Positions 11,673-23,900 of a stretch of 64,000 bases of DNA are shown in pieces. The stretch comes from Petrosia ficiformis (lineage: Eukaryota; Porifera; Demospongiae; Haplosclerida; Petrosiidae): the NCBI GenBank assembly GCA_947044365.1, contig OX345641.1, positions 1,285,960 through 1,349,959 on the forward strand. The letters run 5' to 3'. Under the pieces are notes generated by a model. The model ran no database searches. It was not told the DNA's origin and saw only the letters and a program-made list of their open reading frames with translations. Position 1 is the first letter of the stretch. Each line of letters begins with the position of its first letter. A program made the translations under genes and the position numbers.

Positions 11673-14649
11673 AGGCAGAAGGGTACGGTAATCGTTTTGT
11701 CTGTGTGTCTGTTAGCAATTTTTTTCTGGAAAATTAATGAAAACATTGACATTTCAAAAGGGGTACTGGTAGACTTCAAATTATACAAGGAAAAAAAAAC
11801 GTAGGAATTCTTCTAAAATCTTTCGGTTATAAAGTTATCACAATTTTTATAACTCACGGTTACTGTTTCCACACTTGAGAAGACTCGTGGAGGCATCTGG
11901 ACACATCAAAACATAACTACTCTTATATCATGAATATCGCTAGCAAAGCTACTGGTTCATTGACACTGCTTTCCAAACGCTAGAGTCTGATAATTCCGAC
12001 ATTTAAACGATTTGTGATAATCTCGTCGACAAATGAATGACGATCTCCAGCTTTCATGGAATCGATAGACTTTTCTCAGTCGCCATTTTCGCTCATTCTG
12101 TACTTTGCGCATGCGCGTCGGTGTAGATAGCAAGTGTGGGGCTAGCTAGTCATCATGTCATTGTTTGTGCATGTATACTGTTTTGTTTGGTTGTTACTGC
12201 GTGGAGGTTAGTTGCTTATTTCTTATAAGACAGTTTTGTGTATCTGGTGCTATTGTTTTGATTGTATCGTGCATTGTACAGAATTGATGTTGCGAGGGTT
12301 TTGCACTTTAGTGCATTCATTACCCTCGCCGCGAAGCGTAGGCGGAAGGGTACAGTAATCATATTGTGTGTGTGTGTGTGTGTGTTTTGTGGGTGTGCTC
12401 ATTGTTAGCGGAGAAAGCGGTTACAGAGGTAGCCTTAATGTACTTGTCCACTCTCCAGCCAACCAACAAACACTGTAGACAGACCTGTCTCTGTCTACTG
12501 GACGATGGATCTGCTCTAAGAGTATCAAACCACCAGTTCTTACCTCCAACACCCCACCATTGGTTGAACTTTATTAAACCAAAATACTAAATTAATATGC
12601 TCTTCAGTTTGTAAACATTGGTTTAGCAGCTAAAATTGGGATTCTGGTTACCTAATTGACTATCATTGGTCAGTAACATAGCTATATCCCTTCCCTCATA
12701 TAATTCCAAGGTACATGTATATATTCACATATGCTTTGATACTTTGGTGTTATTGGACTCCTGACAGGGATAGTCTGGCCTTGGGATCCAGAAATGGGGG
12801 TTAAAGACATCTTGGTGGGATCCCAACCCTCCCCTCTCTATCCGTATCTGGAAATGCTTATAGAGTCCTGTTCACCAATGCACCAGTAAATACATGTAAT
12901 AATAACTTACTTACAAAACCCTGAAGTCAAACAATGGCCTATTCCTACTGGATTACAAAAGATCCTACTCCCTTGAAAACTTTACCTACCATGTGCTTAT
13001 ACACGTGCTCTCCTAATTAATCTTAGGTGGGCGTTTTCAATTAATAATTAAAATTATTGCAAGGCTATTACTATTACAGATGCTGTATGTGTGTGTGTGT
13101 GTGTGTGTGTGTTCACAAAATTTTGCAAAAACTACGAACACCGGTGGCTCGAACTAAATATGGAAAGACTTCAAATTATACAAGGATCAAAAGTAACAAC
13201 AGGCTTTTGGTGAAACCCTTCCGTTTTAAAGTTATCACAATTTTTATACCTCACGGTTACTGTTTCCAGACTCGAGAAGACTCTTGGGAACATCTGGACA
13301 CATTAAAACATAAATACTCCTGTATCATGACTATCGCTAGTAAAGCACTACATAAAAGCAAACAAAACTTGGGTAGTGGTTGGTACAACATCAAGCACTG
13401 GCTCCAAGAATTCTCCATTACTTTCAGGCTCCGCCTATTTAAAATTTTTAAGTCATGTGCTGTGCACGTAACTCGAACTTCAGCAGTTTTGAGGACCTGT
13501 CTTAGTGCTCTAGGCTCTCTTTATAGCACATTTCACAAGACTAATTGAAGATCTTTCTTTCTTTTTTGAGATAAAACAGAGACTAAAATGTAAGACTTAT
13601 AGTATAGACAAGGAAGAGACTGGTATAATCATACTAAAATCTTTCAGTTATGAAGTAATAAGTACTGACATGTTAGTTTACATAATTATATATATAACTA
13701 TTATTGTATTATTATAAAAACTAACATGCCAGTGCAATTTTATTACTTTATATGTTTTATATAAACCATCTGAAGTAAATGTTGTTATTATTATATATAT
13801 ACATAATTATAATCATTTGACATAATTATTAAAAAAAAAAAAAGATTATAGTTTGTATTACTTTGCCACGAAGGCGAGGCTCCCGTCCCGACGGCGCTCG
13901 TTATAGCACTTACAGTTTCTTTTGAAAAAATAATGACTTAATTTTAATAATAATTCCAACCACACCTACCATGGATGTAATATATACTGATTGCGAGGTG
14001 TGGCTCAGCATCTTATTAAAATCAAAACCTTCGTTGCAACTGAATACAAGCAATTTGCAACTTTCTCCAACTTCTGGAGCAATCTAACACTCACCTCAAC
14101 CTTGCTTACCAATTACTGCAAGCACAGCATCAACTCAAGTCTGCACGCGAACGCTATTTGTCACTTATTCTCCCAACATCCCTTTCTCTCTCGCTAGAAC
14201 CAGCTAGAAACCCAAGTCTATACATCACACAAACATCAACATAACGTTCTACTCTCCTCTCCTTTCACTTTTTTTTTTAATTTTTTTTAAATTTTTATTT
14301 TTTATTTATTTATTTATTTTTTTTTTAAGTACTCTAAGCTAACTTCAAAGTAACATCAAAGGGCGGACACTTGAATCAAAGCACCGCTAGACCACATCCA
14401 ACAAAGCGTAGGCGTTTTGAACAATAGAATGCCGACATGCCGCCACCACATTGGTATACTTCCGTAATCTACAGTAATTTGGGGTGTGGTACATCCAAGA
14501 CCCAGTCATTGCAGTGAAATTTAGTAATGTAATAAGTAGGTGTGTTACTTCCTATCTGACAGGATGTTGTAAAATTACAACACTAAAAAACTGAAAGTGA
14601 TAGTAGCAATTATTTGTGTTTACATAATAATTTATACTGATCATCACAG
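11653..14649. repeat. Repeat-filled junction without a recognisable gene
   Basis: A near-palindromic element starting TACCCTCGCC and ending GGCGGAAGGGTA occurs at about 11653-11690 and 12321-12353. A related segment of about 190 bp is repeated at about 11767-11960 and 13166-13345, sharing CTTCAAATTATACAAGG, GTTATCACAATTTTTATA and CACGGTTACTGTTTCCA. TG microsatellites occur at 12364-12385 and 13085-13112, and T-rich sequence at 14266-14330. ORFs here (for example 13057-13548) are built from the repeat. Neither the missing kinesin motor exons nor the missing P-loop exon of the next gene is found here. Confidence 0.7.
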
Positions 14650-17406
14650 GAACCGGAATCTGTGAGTTCTATCAAAAAGCGACTACTTATAGTCAAGCCA
14701 TCACAGAAGCTATATGATCTCGATTGGATCTACTTGATTGATTCTGGAGGCCAACCACAGTTTCTTGATGTTCTCCCTCTTCTGTTTCAGAATGGGCTTC
14801 TTCACATAGTTGTTATACGAATTGATGAAAGGCTTGATGATAGACCAAAAGTTCATTTCTACAAGAGAGGAAAAGATATATGCACACTTCCAGAACATTT
14901 GACCCTTTCTAATCGAGAGTTTATAGAAAGTGCTTGTCAAATAGCAGAAGCACAGGTAGCCTACGGAATGTTTACTCCCAAGGTGATGGTAGTTGGCACG
15001 TACAAAGATAAGCTGGGAATCAATGGTGAAGCAAGGCTTAAAGAAATCAATAAAGAGCTGGCATTTATACATGAAAAGTACAATCGCGTCCTTATTTGTA
15101 AATCCAAAGATGAGGTAATATTTGCCATGAATGCTATGGCTCCAGATGGAGAGGAACGCCAACAGTACACTGAAGAACTTCAGGAATGTATTCTGAAGGA
15201 AGCAGAGGAAACTGGATATGAGATTGATGTGCCTCTGAAGTGGCTTGTATTCCACCTTCAGTTAGACAAAACTCAGGACATTGTCCGAAAAGCAGAATGC
15301 TATAAAACAGGAGAAATACTTGGAATGGGAAAAAGCGATGTTGAGGAAGCTCTGAAGTATTTGAATAAAGTTGGGTTACTTCTATACTACCCAGATGATC
15401 TTCCTGACCTGATATTCACTAAAATGGGTCCACTCATTGGTAGATTAGCCAGATTAATCATAGCCTCGTTTAATACTCCAGGAAAATGTGTTATTGCACC
15501 TTACGACAGATTGAGACAGGAAGGATTGTTTAACAAATCATTTTTGCAAACTGTCTTCAAAGATCTTTACAGCAATGAAGAAAACTTTCATGATGATGAT
15601 TTCCTGAAGCTATTGGAGTATCTCATGATTGCCGTGCATGTTGAAGACAATGATTACTTTCTTCCAAGTGCATTATCACTTCAGCCTCCTGTTGATGATT
15701 CCCCATTTCCAATGAGCTGTGTTCCTCTTGTATACTCATGGGATGAACAGATTCTACCTCATGGTTTCTTCCTCACTTTTGTAGTTGAGTTGTTGCGACG
15801 ACAAGAAGGTGGAGACAAGCTGTATTTTGAGTTACAAAAACATGCCACTCAGTGCCGTCATGTGATACAAGTAACAGTAGCAAACAAGAAAATAGCAGGT
15901 TTTCTGAAACTAGTAGATAGAAAGAGATGGATCGAAATCTGTTACTCATGCAGTACTACGAAGTATTGCTCGAATGTACGAAAGATTACCAGTGATGCAG
16001 TTGAAAAGGTAATGGAGAGGTTTGAACACACAGGTATGGAATCTCCAGATATTGGTTTCCGTTGTTGTCTCTGTGATACCAATGATCACTGTTGTATGCT
16101 GACAAATGATAAAAGCATGGTGCAGTGTTTCCAAACAGAGGGTCCAATAACACCGGGTATGTCATGCTGGATGGAGAGTTCTGATTGTAAAGGTTAGCAT
16201 GCATGCTGTAAGTATATAATATATTATGCCCAAAGAGATGTGATGCTTAGTACATACATGTATAGTGATTTGCTTAAATGAGGTTGTATGATTATGAGAA
16301 ACACTTTACTGTGATGAACCTGCATGTGGTATACAGGTTCATCACACTATACATGTAGTGTTTCTCATAGAACCCTTGCTACAGGTATTAAGACACATGT
16401 AATCTCAAATTCTCACACGGCCTCACCTTGTCAAATTACTCCAAGTACTAGATAATACACAAGATTAATCTGATATATCTTTTGTTTTAGAATTATTTCT
16501 AGACTGTTCTCCATTTAATATATTCAAGAGACACATGTCTGAAATGTTGGATATGATATCAGACACGGAGAGATTAGCTAATGATCTCTCGTCAGTTGAT
16601 TTAATACCATATCCTGTTAAAGATGCTGTCATCACAACAAATCTCTCACGTTATCAAAAAGCCAGTAGACTATTAAATGAGATTGAAAAATCACTCAGAG
16701 TCTACAATAAACCGGAAACATTAATATCATATTGTGAGGTATTAAAGAAACAAAGGAGCCTATCTTTGACAGGAATAGCTGAAAATATGTTAGGTAAATC
16801 ATATAATCTCAGTGATTGAATGTTTTGTTGTCATGCTGATGCATGCATAGGTAAACATATAGAATATGGTTAGCCGTGTGCCTATACGTATGATCGAAAA
16901 GAGCACCTGGTATCAATTGAATATGCATTAATAATTGGGTGTCATGATATTTAAAGAAGTACTTCAGTATTACTACATGTAGATGACTTTTGCATGCGAC
17001 AACAAGTTTTTATTCCTCTCTTCCTTCCTCCTAATAAATTAAGTTAATATCTCTTAGTGTTGATTAGCTTTGTTGAAATTTAGTATATATAAGAATACCC
17101 ACGTTGGCAGGGATGCGAAATCTACATAGAATAACCAAAGAAGATAGGAAGCTAATTCCTCCATAAACATCAAAATGATATTCATATGTTGTACTACAAT
17201 TATTATTATAGTTAAATTTTATCATTCTATTAGGATGTGTACATATGGTTAAGAATGCACATTACTTGCCTTCTGAACCGCCTCTACCACTGAAAAGATG
17301 GAAGGGAGAACCAAAGGAAGGTGAAGTGGAGGGAGACAAAGAGGAGATGGCAGAAGAAAAGGAGGAAGGGAAAGCAAGGAAGAGGATAAAGATGACAGAA
17401 ACTTAA
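14650..17406 (+). CDS. ROC-COR GTPase with CARD-like domain, 5'-truncated (gene 1)
   Basis: The first visible exon, 14650-16192, encodes the ROC G3 motif (DSGGQPQ), G4-like TYKDKLG and a COR domain (LLYYPDDLPDLIF). It ends in a cysteine/histidine-rich module, C-x2-C-x4-DH-x-C around GFRCCLCDTNDHCC. Phase-1 exons follow: linker 16337-16384; CARD-like 16503-16793 (RHMSEMLDMISDTERLANDL ... LSRYQKASRLLNEIE); and a charged tail 17234-17406 with KRWKGE and ARKRIK, which look like nuclear-localisation signals. The P-loop exon and N-terminal Death exons that paralogues carry upstream of this point are missing, although 14650 is a normal acceptor (CACAG). As drawn it cannot bind nucleotide in the usual way. 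It is either a 5'-truncated relic or an assembly-broken gene. ROC-COR proteins are typically dimeric GTPases; a role in death or immune signalling is inferred from the domains. Confidence 0.75.
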
Positions 17407-17643
17407 TATTTAAAAGAAGAGCCCAGTTCATTCAGTTATTAGGTTTTGATACTTTACTCATTACTAATGATATATATATATATATATATAGATGCTGAAA
17501 CAGTGATACTGAGTAGTAGTTCAGCTATACCACACAGCTGGTATATAATTTGAATTGCATTACATGTTATCTAATAAAATAATTATTATGCTACAGTTCA
17601 TTTAGGAAAATATGTGATCTTTTGTACTAATTGTGATCTTTGT

Positions 17644-17850
17644 TGTGGGAGCTAGCCCTCCACTGTGACGTCAATTTCGAAAGTGGGCGTTTCACAGTTA
17701 GTTAACAGTTAATTAACTTCCCCCTTTCCCCTTTTCGACAATCGACTGAATCGAGAGTTGTGTTGTTTGTTGAAGACTGTAGCTAGGAGTAGGAGACTGC
17801 TGTATTCCAGCATGTCTACCTATTGCTCACAATAGGCAAACCATCTTATT
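17644..17850 (+). promoter_or_regulatory. Putative promoter and 5' leader of gene 2, with a CRE site
   Basis: A perfect palindromic CRE, TGACGTCA, is at 17666-17673. It is followed by GTGGGCGTTTCAC, which recurs upstream of gene 5 near 60456. The leader stretch GAAGACTGTAGCTAGGAG ... AGCATGTCTACCTA at about 17773-17826 is also duplicated upstream of gene 5. Conservation between paralogues suggests a shared promoter or 5' UTR; the start site is not known. Confidence 0.5.
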
Positions 17851-17906
17851 GACTTTTTTTTTATCAACAAGCATCGATCATTGTTGTGCACGGCAGACTG
17901 GCAGAG

Positions 17907-20900
17907 ATGGCCTTGTGTGAGTTAATATTATGTTTATAATAATTTTGTAGCATCCCCTTCTTTTTGTAGTTACTAAAAATCATTTGGCTCTCCTGTTTTA
18001 CAATCTAAGAGAACTACAATGTGATGCAATGAACTTTGGACTCAAGCTTGGTTTGAAGAATAGTGATATTGAAACTGTTATCAAAAAGTCCCTCAAAACC
18101 CCTGATGATTGTCTTCAACATGTGTTTGTCTTGTGGCTTAAGCAACCATCCCAAAAGCGTACTTGGAAAAATCTGGTTCAAGCTTTAATATGGGTTGGTG
18201 AAATAGTAATAGCCAATAAAATCAAGGAAAGTTACTGTCTTCACGAGTCAGGTATGATAATAGTATTCATGATCATGTACTCCCACTTCATTCATTCTAC
18301 TTGAGTTACTATCAATTATTGTTACATATTAGCAGCAATAAAACTGATAGAGATATGCAAAATATTCTGCTGATAAGTCAATATCTAATATACCGATACG
18401 TTATTGGTGCAACACCAATAAGAGGCTCTGAATGTGGATTAACATTACTTTGATAGCACATTTAACCTTTACCGACTATAATTGAAATAAGCATGTTTGT
18501 TATTAACCCAAATTTAATTAAGAAACTTTGTGTGGGTGGAACACTTAATATCTATATAGCTTTTTCAACACTATAACTCTCATATTTTATAAGACTCAAC
18601 ATTCTAACTTACTTTGTGGAAAGAAGAGTCTTTAACAAACCCATTGATGTAAAATTTATACTTCGCTATGAGCAGGAAGAGAGAAAGGCAAAAGTTTGTA
18701 AGTATACTAGTCGACAGGCAATGCCCACTTTTTGTCTAGTCTATATAACGCCTGAGTTTTAAGCAACCATGACTTTTAACTCACTTAGTTATACATTGAT
18801 TACAAAAACATGCTTCGTTAGCTGCAGGAAAGCAGCATGACGAGTGTTTGATACTGCAGTAGTCAGCGGTGATGCCAATACTAAGCGTCCGTATCACTTT
18901 TGTTTGGCCTGGAATTTGACGTTTTCCCTAATTTAAACTAACTAAATGTCTTCTTCGTGGTGTGTGCTTGTTAGTTTCTTCCATATTTAAAGATTTTATC
19001 ATATATTTGCCTTGCAAACCTTTAAAAGAGACAATGATCGTTTACGCATCATTGGTCAGGTAGCGCAAATTAGATAATGACGCGTTAAAGCGTCATTGGT
19101 TGTGAAAGGGTTAAGGCACCCCACCCACTACTAATTCATTGATGTTAAATTTATACTTCGCTATCAGGAGGAAAAAAGTAAGGCAAGTGCTTGAAAATTT
19201 AGTGGTCACACAGGCAATGCCCACCTCTATACACGCCTGTATAACGAATACATTTTAAATAGGAATGACTTAACTCACTTAGTTAGACAGAAGACCATCT
19301 AAGAAAGCCATAGATACCAAAAACATGCTTCGTTAGCTACAGGAAAGCAGCAAGGCCAGTGTTTGAAAATCAAATAGTCAGTGGCAATGCCCATGATTAA
19401 CGTCTCTTTATTGCTTTCGTTAGGCATGTAGCTTCAATGTTTGGACTGCTTCAAACTAAATAAACGTCTTCTTTGTACTGTGTGCATGTCAGTTTCTTTT
19501 ATATTCATTCTATAACCACAAAATGCAAACACATATGAAGGGTTAAAATCAGACATGATGATCTGATGCTCAAGTTGTGTGCTATTTCCTTGACTAATAT
19601 TGCCCTATGCATAGACATTGACCATTCATGCCAGTGGAGTAAGAGGATGTATAAGAATGGAGAGGGGGGTAATGGTACATCTGTATGTATGCTTGTGGAT
19701 GCTTGGGAAGGGTGTAAGTGGATATGTTCTTCCTCTCACACTATATTATAAACACAGGAAAGCCGAGAGCTTTTAACTATAGAAAAAAGTTCATTACATT
19801 ACATGTACCTTATGCATTCCTTCTTACACTTATACCCAATATGTAGTATTGGGAAGGCCCTACATATTTATAGGGGGGCCATGGGTCCCCTAACCCATCC
19901 TCCTGTTCCTACTTCACTGCATGTATACGAACACATATGCTGACATTGACAATGCAATGGCTTTGATGTTTTCTTTTTATTGAGTAGACAAAATGTCTCA
20001 TTTGCATGCCTTAATTTACAAAATTTACCAAGGGGAGGCAAATCTTGATTTGAAAGACTTTGAGGGCGACATACAGGGGCATTGTAATGTACCTATTGGC
20101 AACCTAAGGAGGGCGAGATTCTAGCAAGGGTGACTGCCAATAAATGGAATAGCGCTGCCACATTATATTAATATATCTCGATATAGTAAGCCATGATATA
20201 ACATTTTTTTATGTCGACATAGTACACACATGCGTAGTTGTTTCTCTGAAAAAGTCAAAATATAATTGTTATATGTAACCTGGAAAGAAGATATCCTTGT
20301 TACAATAATAGCTTACTTCTCAAACATGGAAAGCAAAAGAGACTGAAATGTGGGTGTCGGCCACAAGCAAGATGACGACCAAGGTAGCAGCTGTCTAGCT
20401 TCTGATCTTTTAAAGACTTCATTTCATTTCATAGCCGTATCTAGTTGTGTTTAAAGCTATAGGAAGTTTAAGGTGCGGAGGATAAAAAATAACAATGGGA
20501 AAGCTCTCAATAATTATTATTTATATCAAGGAATAATTATTATAATTATTTTGATAACAGCCATGATATATGAAAAAACATGGAACCCTGTCTTTGCTTA
20601 CATGCATATTGTTTAGCTGTTATTTAATTCAGTTTCAGTTGAACTTAATGCTCTGCATCGTCTAGTGGATGGGATTGACACAACTTGTTGGCGTATTCTG
20701 GGATTATATTTGAAGCTGCCTTGGGCTCAGATTAAGGCTATTGATGATGGAGGGAGTGAGTATGTGATGATTGAAATCCTGAATATGTGGGTAAAAGGAA
20801 ATGGGAATCCAGCTACCATGCAAAATCTTGTAACTGCTGTAAGGGAGCTGAACTTAGCTCTGGCTGAAAGATTAGCTACAGACAGTGACCTACTTTCAGG

Positions 20901-23900
20901 TAAAAAAAAAATATGTATGAAAGCATGTACATTCATCAGCCATGAGATCTTAAAATTTGGAGTAGCTAATACATCTGTAATATCTTTTGAGTACACGCAA
21001 AAATTAAATTGTTAAAATAACCACTAAGGGGAATAGCATGAATTTCAAGTTAGTTTGTCAATTGTCATGGGGGATGTTGTGCATGACATTATGTGCACCA
21101 AGTATTGAAATGATTGTGTGTTTGCAAGGTCTACCCTTTTGATGGTCAGATACAATTACATGTACATGTAACATGTAAACTTATACTAAATTGTTGGCCT
21201 GAAATAGCAGTAGACAGCACCCTAAAATTATAGTGCTTCAACCAATTGAATCAGTATAATTAGTACAAAGCATTATTTAATCCTAAACAATAAGTTAATC
21301 CTTGCAACTGTACTAACCATAGTTATTTTAACTATTTACTTTTTGCAGTGTAATTCTTACCATAGACAACCATTGTGTTGCTAAATAATTGTTTAGGTGC
21401 TCTAAGAGCGGTATTACTATAACAACATTATGAGGTTTGCATGTTCATACATGTAGGATGGAATCGACTTAGCCTCATATATTTGATTGTATATTTGTTT
21501 AGTGGTTAAATACATAGTCAGAGTTTAAAACTAAATTATGAAACATTCTCAATATTAATGTGTACTAAATGTTACTATGATGGCTATATTATACTTTATT
21601 TTGTATAGGACTTATAGATAATGTTTCAGAATCTGCTCTTATAAAAGCTATGGGAGGTGTGAGTATCAAAATGAAATTATGTAACATTTCACTTCATGGC
21701 CCACCTGGATCTGGTAAAACCAGTTTAAAAAGACTTATTTTAGAGCAATCTCCTTTACCAAAGGAGGAGCAGAGTACTACAGGTATTATTGAAACTGCTA
21801 GCCGTGCATCATATGGTGCGTGTACCTATCGACGTTTGACTGATGGGAAAAAAATACTAGCAGAAGTCAAAAACAAGAATCTTATTGAGATGATAGCAAA
21901 AAAAGTTCAGAGTCTTCATATACCCAGTCAGATGCCACAGTGCGAAGTATCATATGACTCTACTCAACAGTATATACCCGTGAGTGTCGTATCATTATAA
22001 TATTATCTTTATAAGGGCAACCCAATTGAATTACTTGTTTAACAGAATCATCTAGGAAACATATTACATGTATGTACTATGTACATATAGGTACATGTAG
22101 GTGGTACATATAGGTAGGTAGAGAAAAATTAAACGTTACATGCATCTCTGTAAATAGCCTGTTATTATGTTTAATGTTAAAGACCAGTCTATAACTTGCC
22201 ATTTTCTTGGGTTAGTGGTAGATGATGTATGGTAAAATAGAGTTGTACCATGTGCACATGATGGTGCCGCCAAGGTTATTGTGGAATATGTACATCGTTT
22301 ATTTACAGATTTATAATCCTACACACTCAGGTGTGTTGTGCTGCCTTCATGCTAGATTATATTTTACCAATAGCACACTTTATAACTATAACTATAACAT
22401 AATTTATACACATGCATGTCGTTCTTGTCAGGAATTTTAGTTCAAGTGGTGTGGGTGTGGCAAATTAATTATTTTGCTTCACACCCACGTTAATAATTAG
22501 CTAGCTTATTAAATATGCATGATTTCCTAAATTACCAGGTATTGATTTCTTTACAATTCTATAGTCTTAAAATCATGTTTTGTAGTGTACCCAGCAGTTA
22601 TAAAAAGTTTACTTCACAAAAACAATGCAAACTGCAGTTTAGCACAAACTCATTAAATATGCACGTTTTTTTGAGCTTATAAAAACTTCTTTCTTGGATG
22701 ATTTTCCAGTATAAAGAGCCTCAGAGTTGAACTCTGCAGTGCCTAATGACTCCAGAAAATATTTGTAACAAAGAAAAACAGTCCAGTACAATCAGCAGCA
22801 ATCAAAATTACACAATTTAACAATGCCATGTTCACTGTTTACTTTGTGTGGTTTATTTGTAGTTGTAATAAATTACTGCTTTGGGCAGGACATTGAAATA
22901 GGGACTTTTCAGTTCAAAGCTACTTTTAAGTGGGGAAACTAAACCTGAAGTGGGGATCCCACCTGATTTAAGCCTAGCAAGAACACTGATGTCAACCTGT
23001 TGTGGTCATTACCAATAAAACTATGCTACCAAACTGAAACTTCACATGCATATGTCATGAAAAGAATACTGTAATCATTGTTTTGATAAGCTGATATGGT
23101 GCACCATTGGCCCAAAGAGCTCGTATTTGGCACTGCACAGTTCTCTCTTTGAGCCAGTGACGCAGTTAATTATGATATATTGTCACTAACAGCATTAACA
23201 CTTGTTAATTGGCTCAAGATGTATTCCCAATGGCACATACACTAACCATTTTTGAGCCAATTTATCCGTGCTTCTAAACCTATCAAAAACTGTGACTGTA
23301 ATATACATATAGTGTAGCATGTGGAATGATATACCTAGCTACAGTGCTTCTCAACTGCAAGATTCACAAATATTTTATGCGAACATGTGTTTATTGCAAA
23401 TCAAAAGGTAAGGGTGATCTTGTAGTTCTGTACACTGCATTGCCTCCTTTAAGTGTAATAAATCTAGCAAGCCCACTGAGTCTAATCCATAAACCTGTTT
23501 AGCCCCATAGTTAAACTGGACTTAACATTTGTGGGCAGAGCATTTAATAACTAACTCCTTTTAGCTCTCATTTTATAATACTCAAGATTTTAGCTTACTT
23601 TGCTGGAATGAAGAGTTGTTGAGAAAGCCATAGACATAAACTTTATGTTTGCTATCAGCAGGAAGACAGCAAAGCGAGCATTTGAGTCCCAAGGGCAACA
23701 CCCACATCTTTACACACCTGTATAACTTCCACATTTTAACCAGCACAGAATTTCAACTCACCTAGTTACCAACCAAGAAAGCTGTGGGTAACAAAACCAT
23801 GCTTCGTTAGTTGCAGAAAAGCTAGAAGGCAAGTGTTTGAAAGTACAGTAGTTAGTGAAAATGCCTACATTGAGCAACCCACTCACTTCCTGTTAGTATT

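Noticed and set aside
13057..13548. 163-codon frame
   Set aside because: It overlaps a dispersed repeat shared with 11.77-11.96 kb, contains a translated TG microsatellite and matches no domain.
14710..15255. 181-codon minus-strand frame inside the gene 1 ROC-COR exon
   Set aside because: Similar antisense frames appear in genes 2, 3 and 4 at the same place; they are codon-bias shadows of the conserved sense frame.
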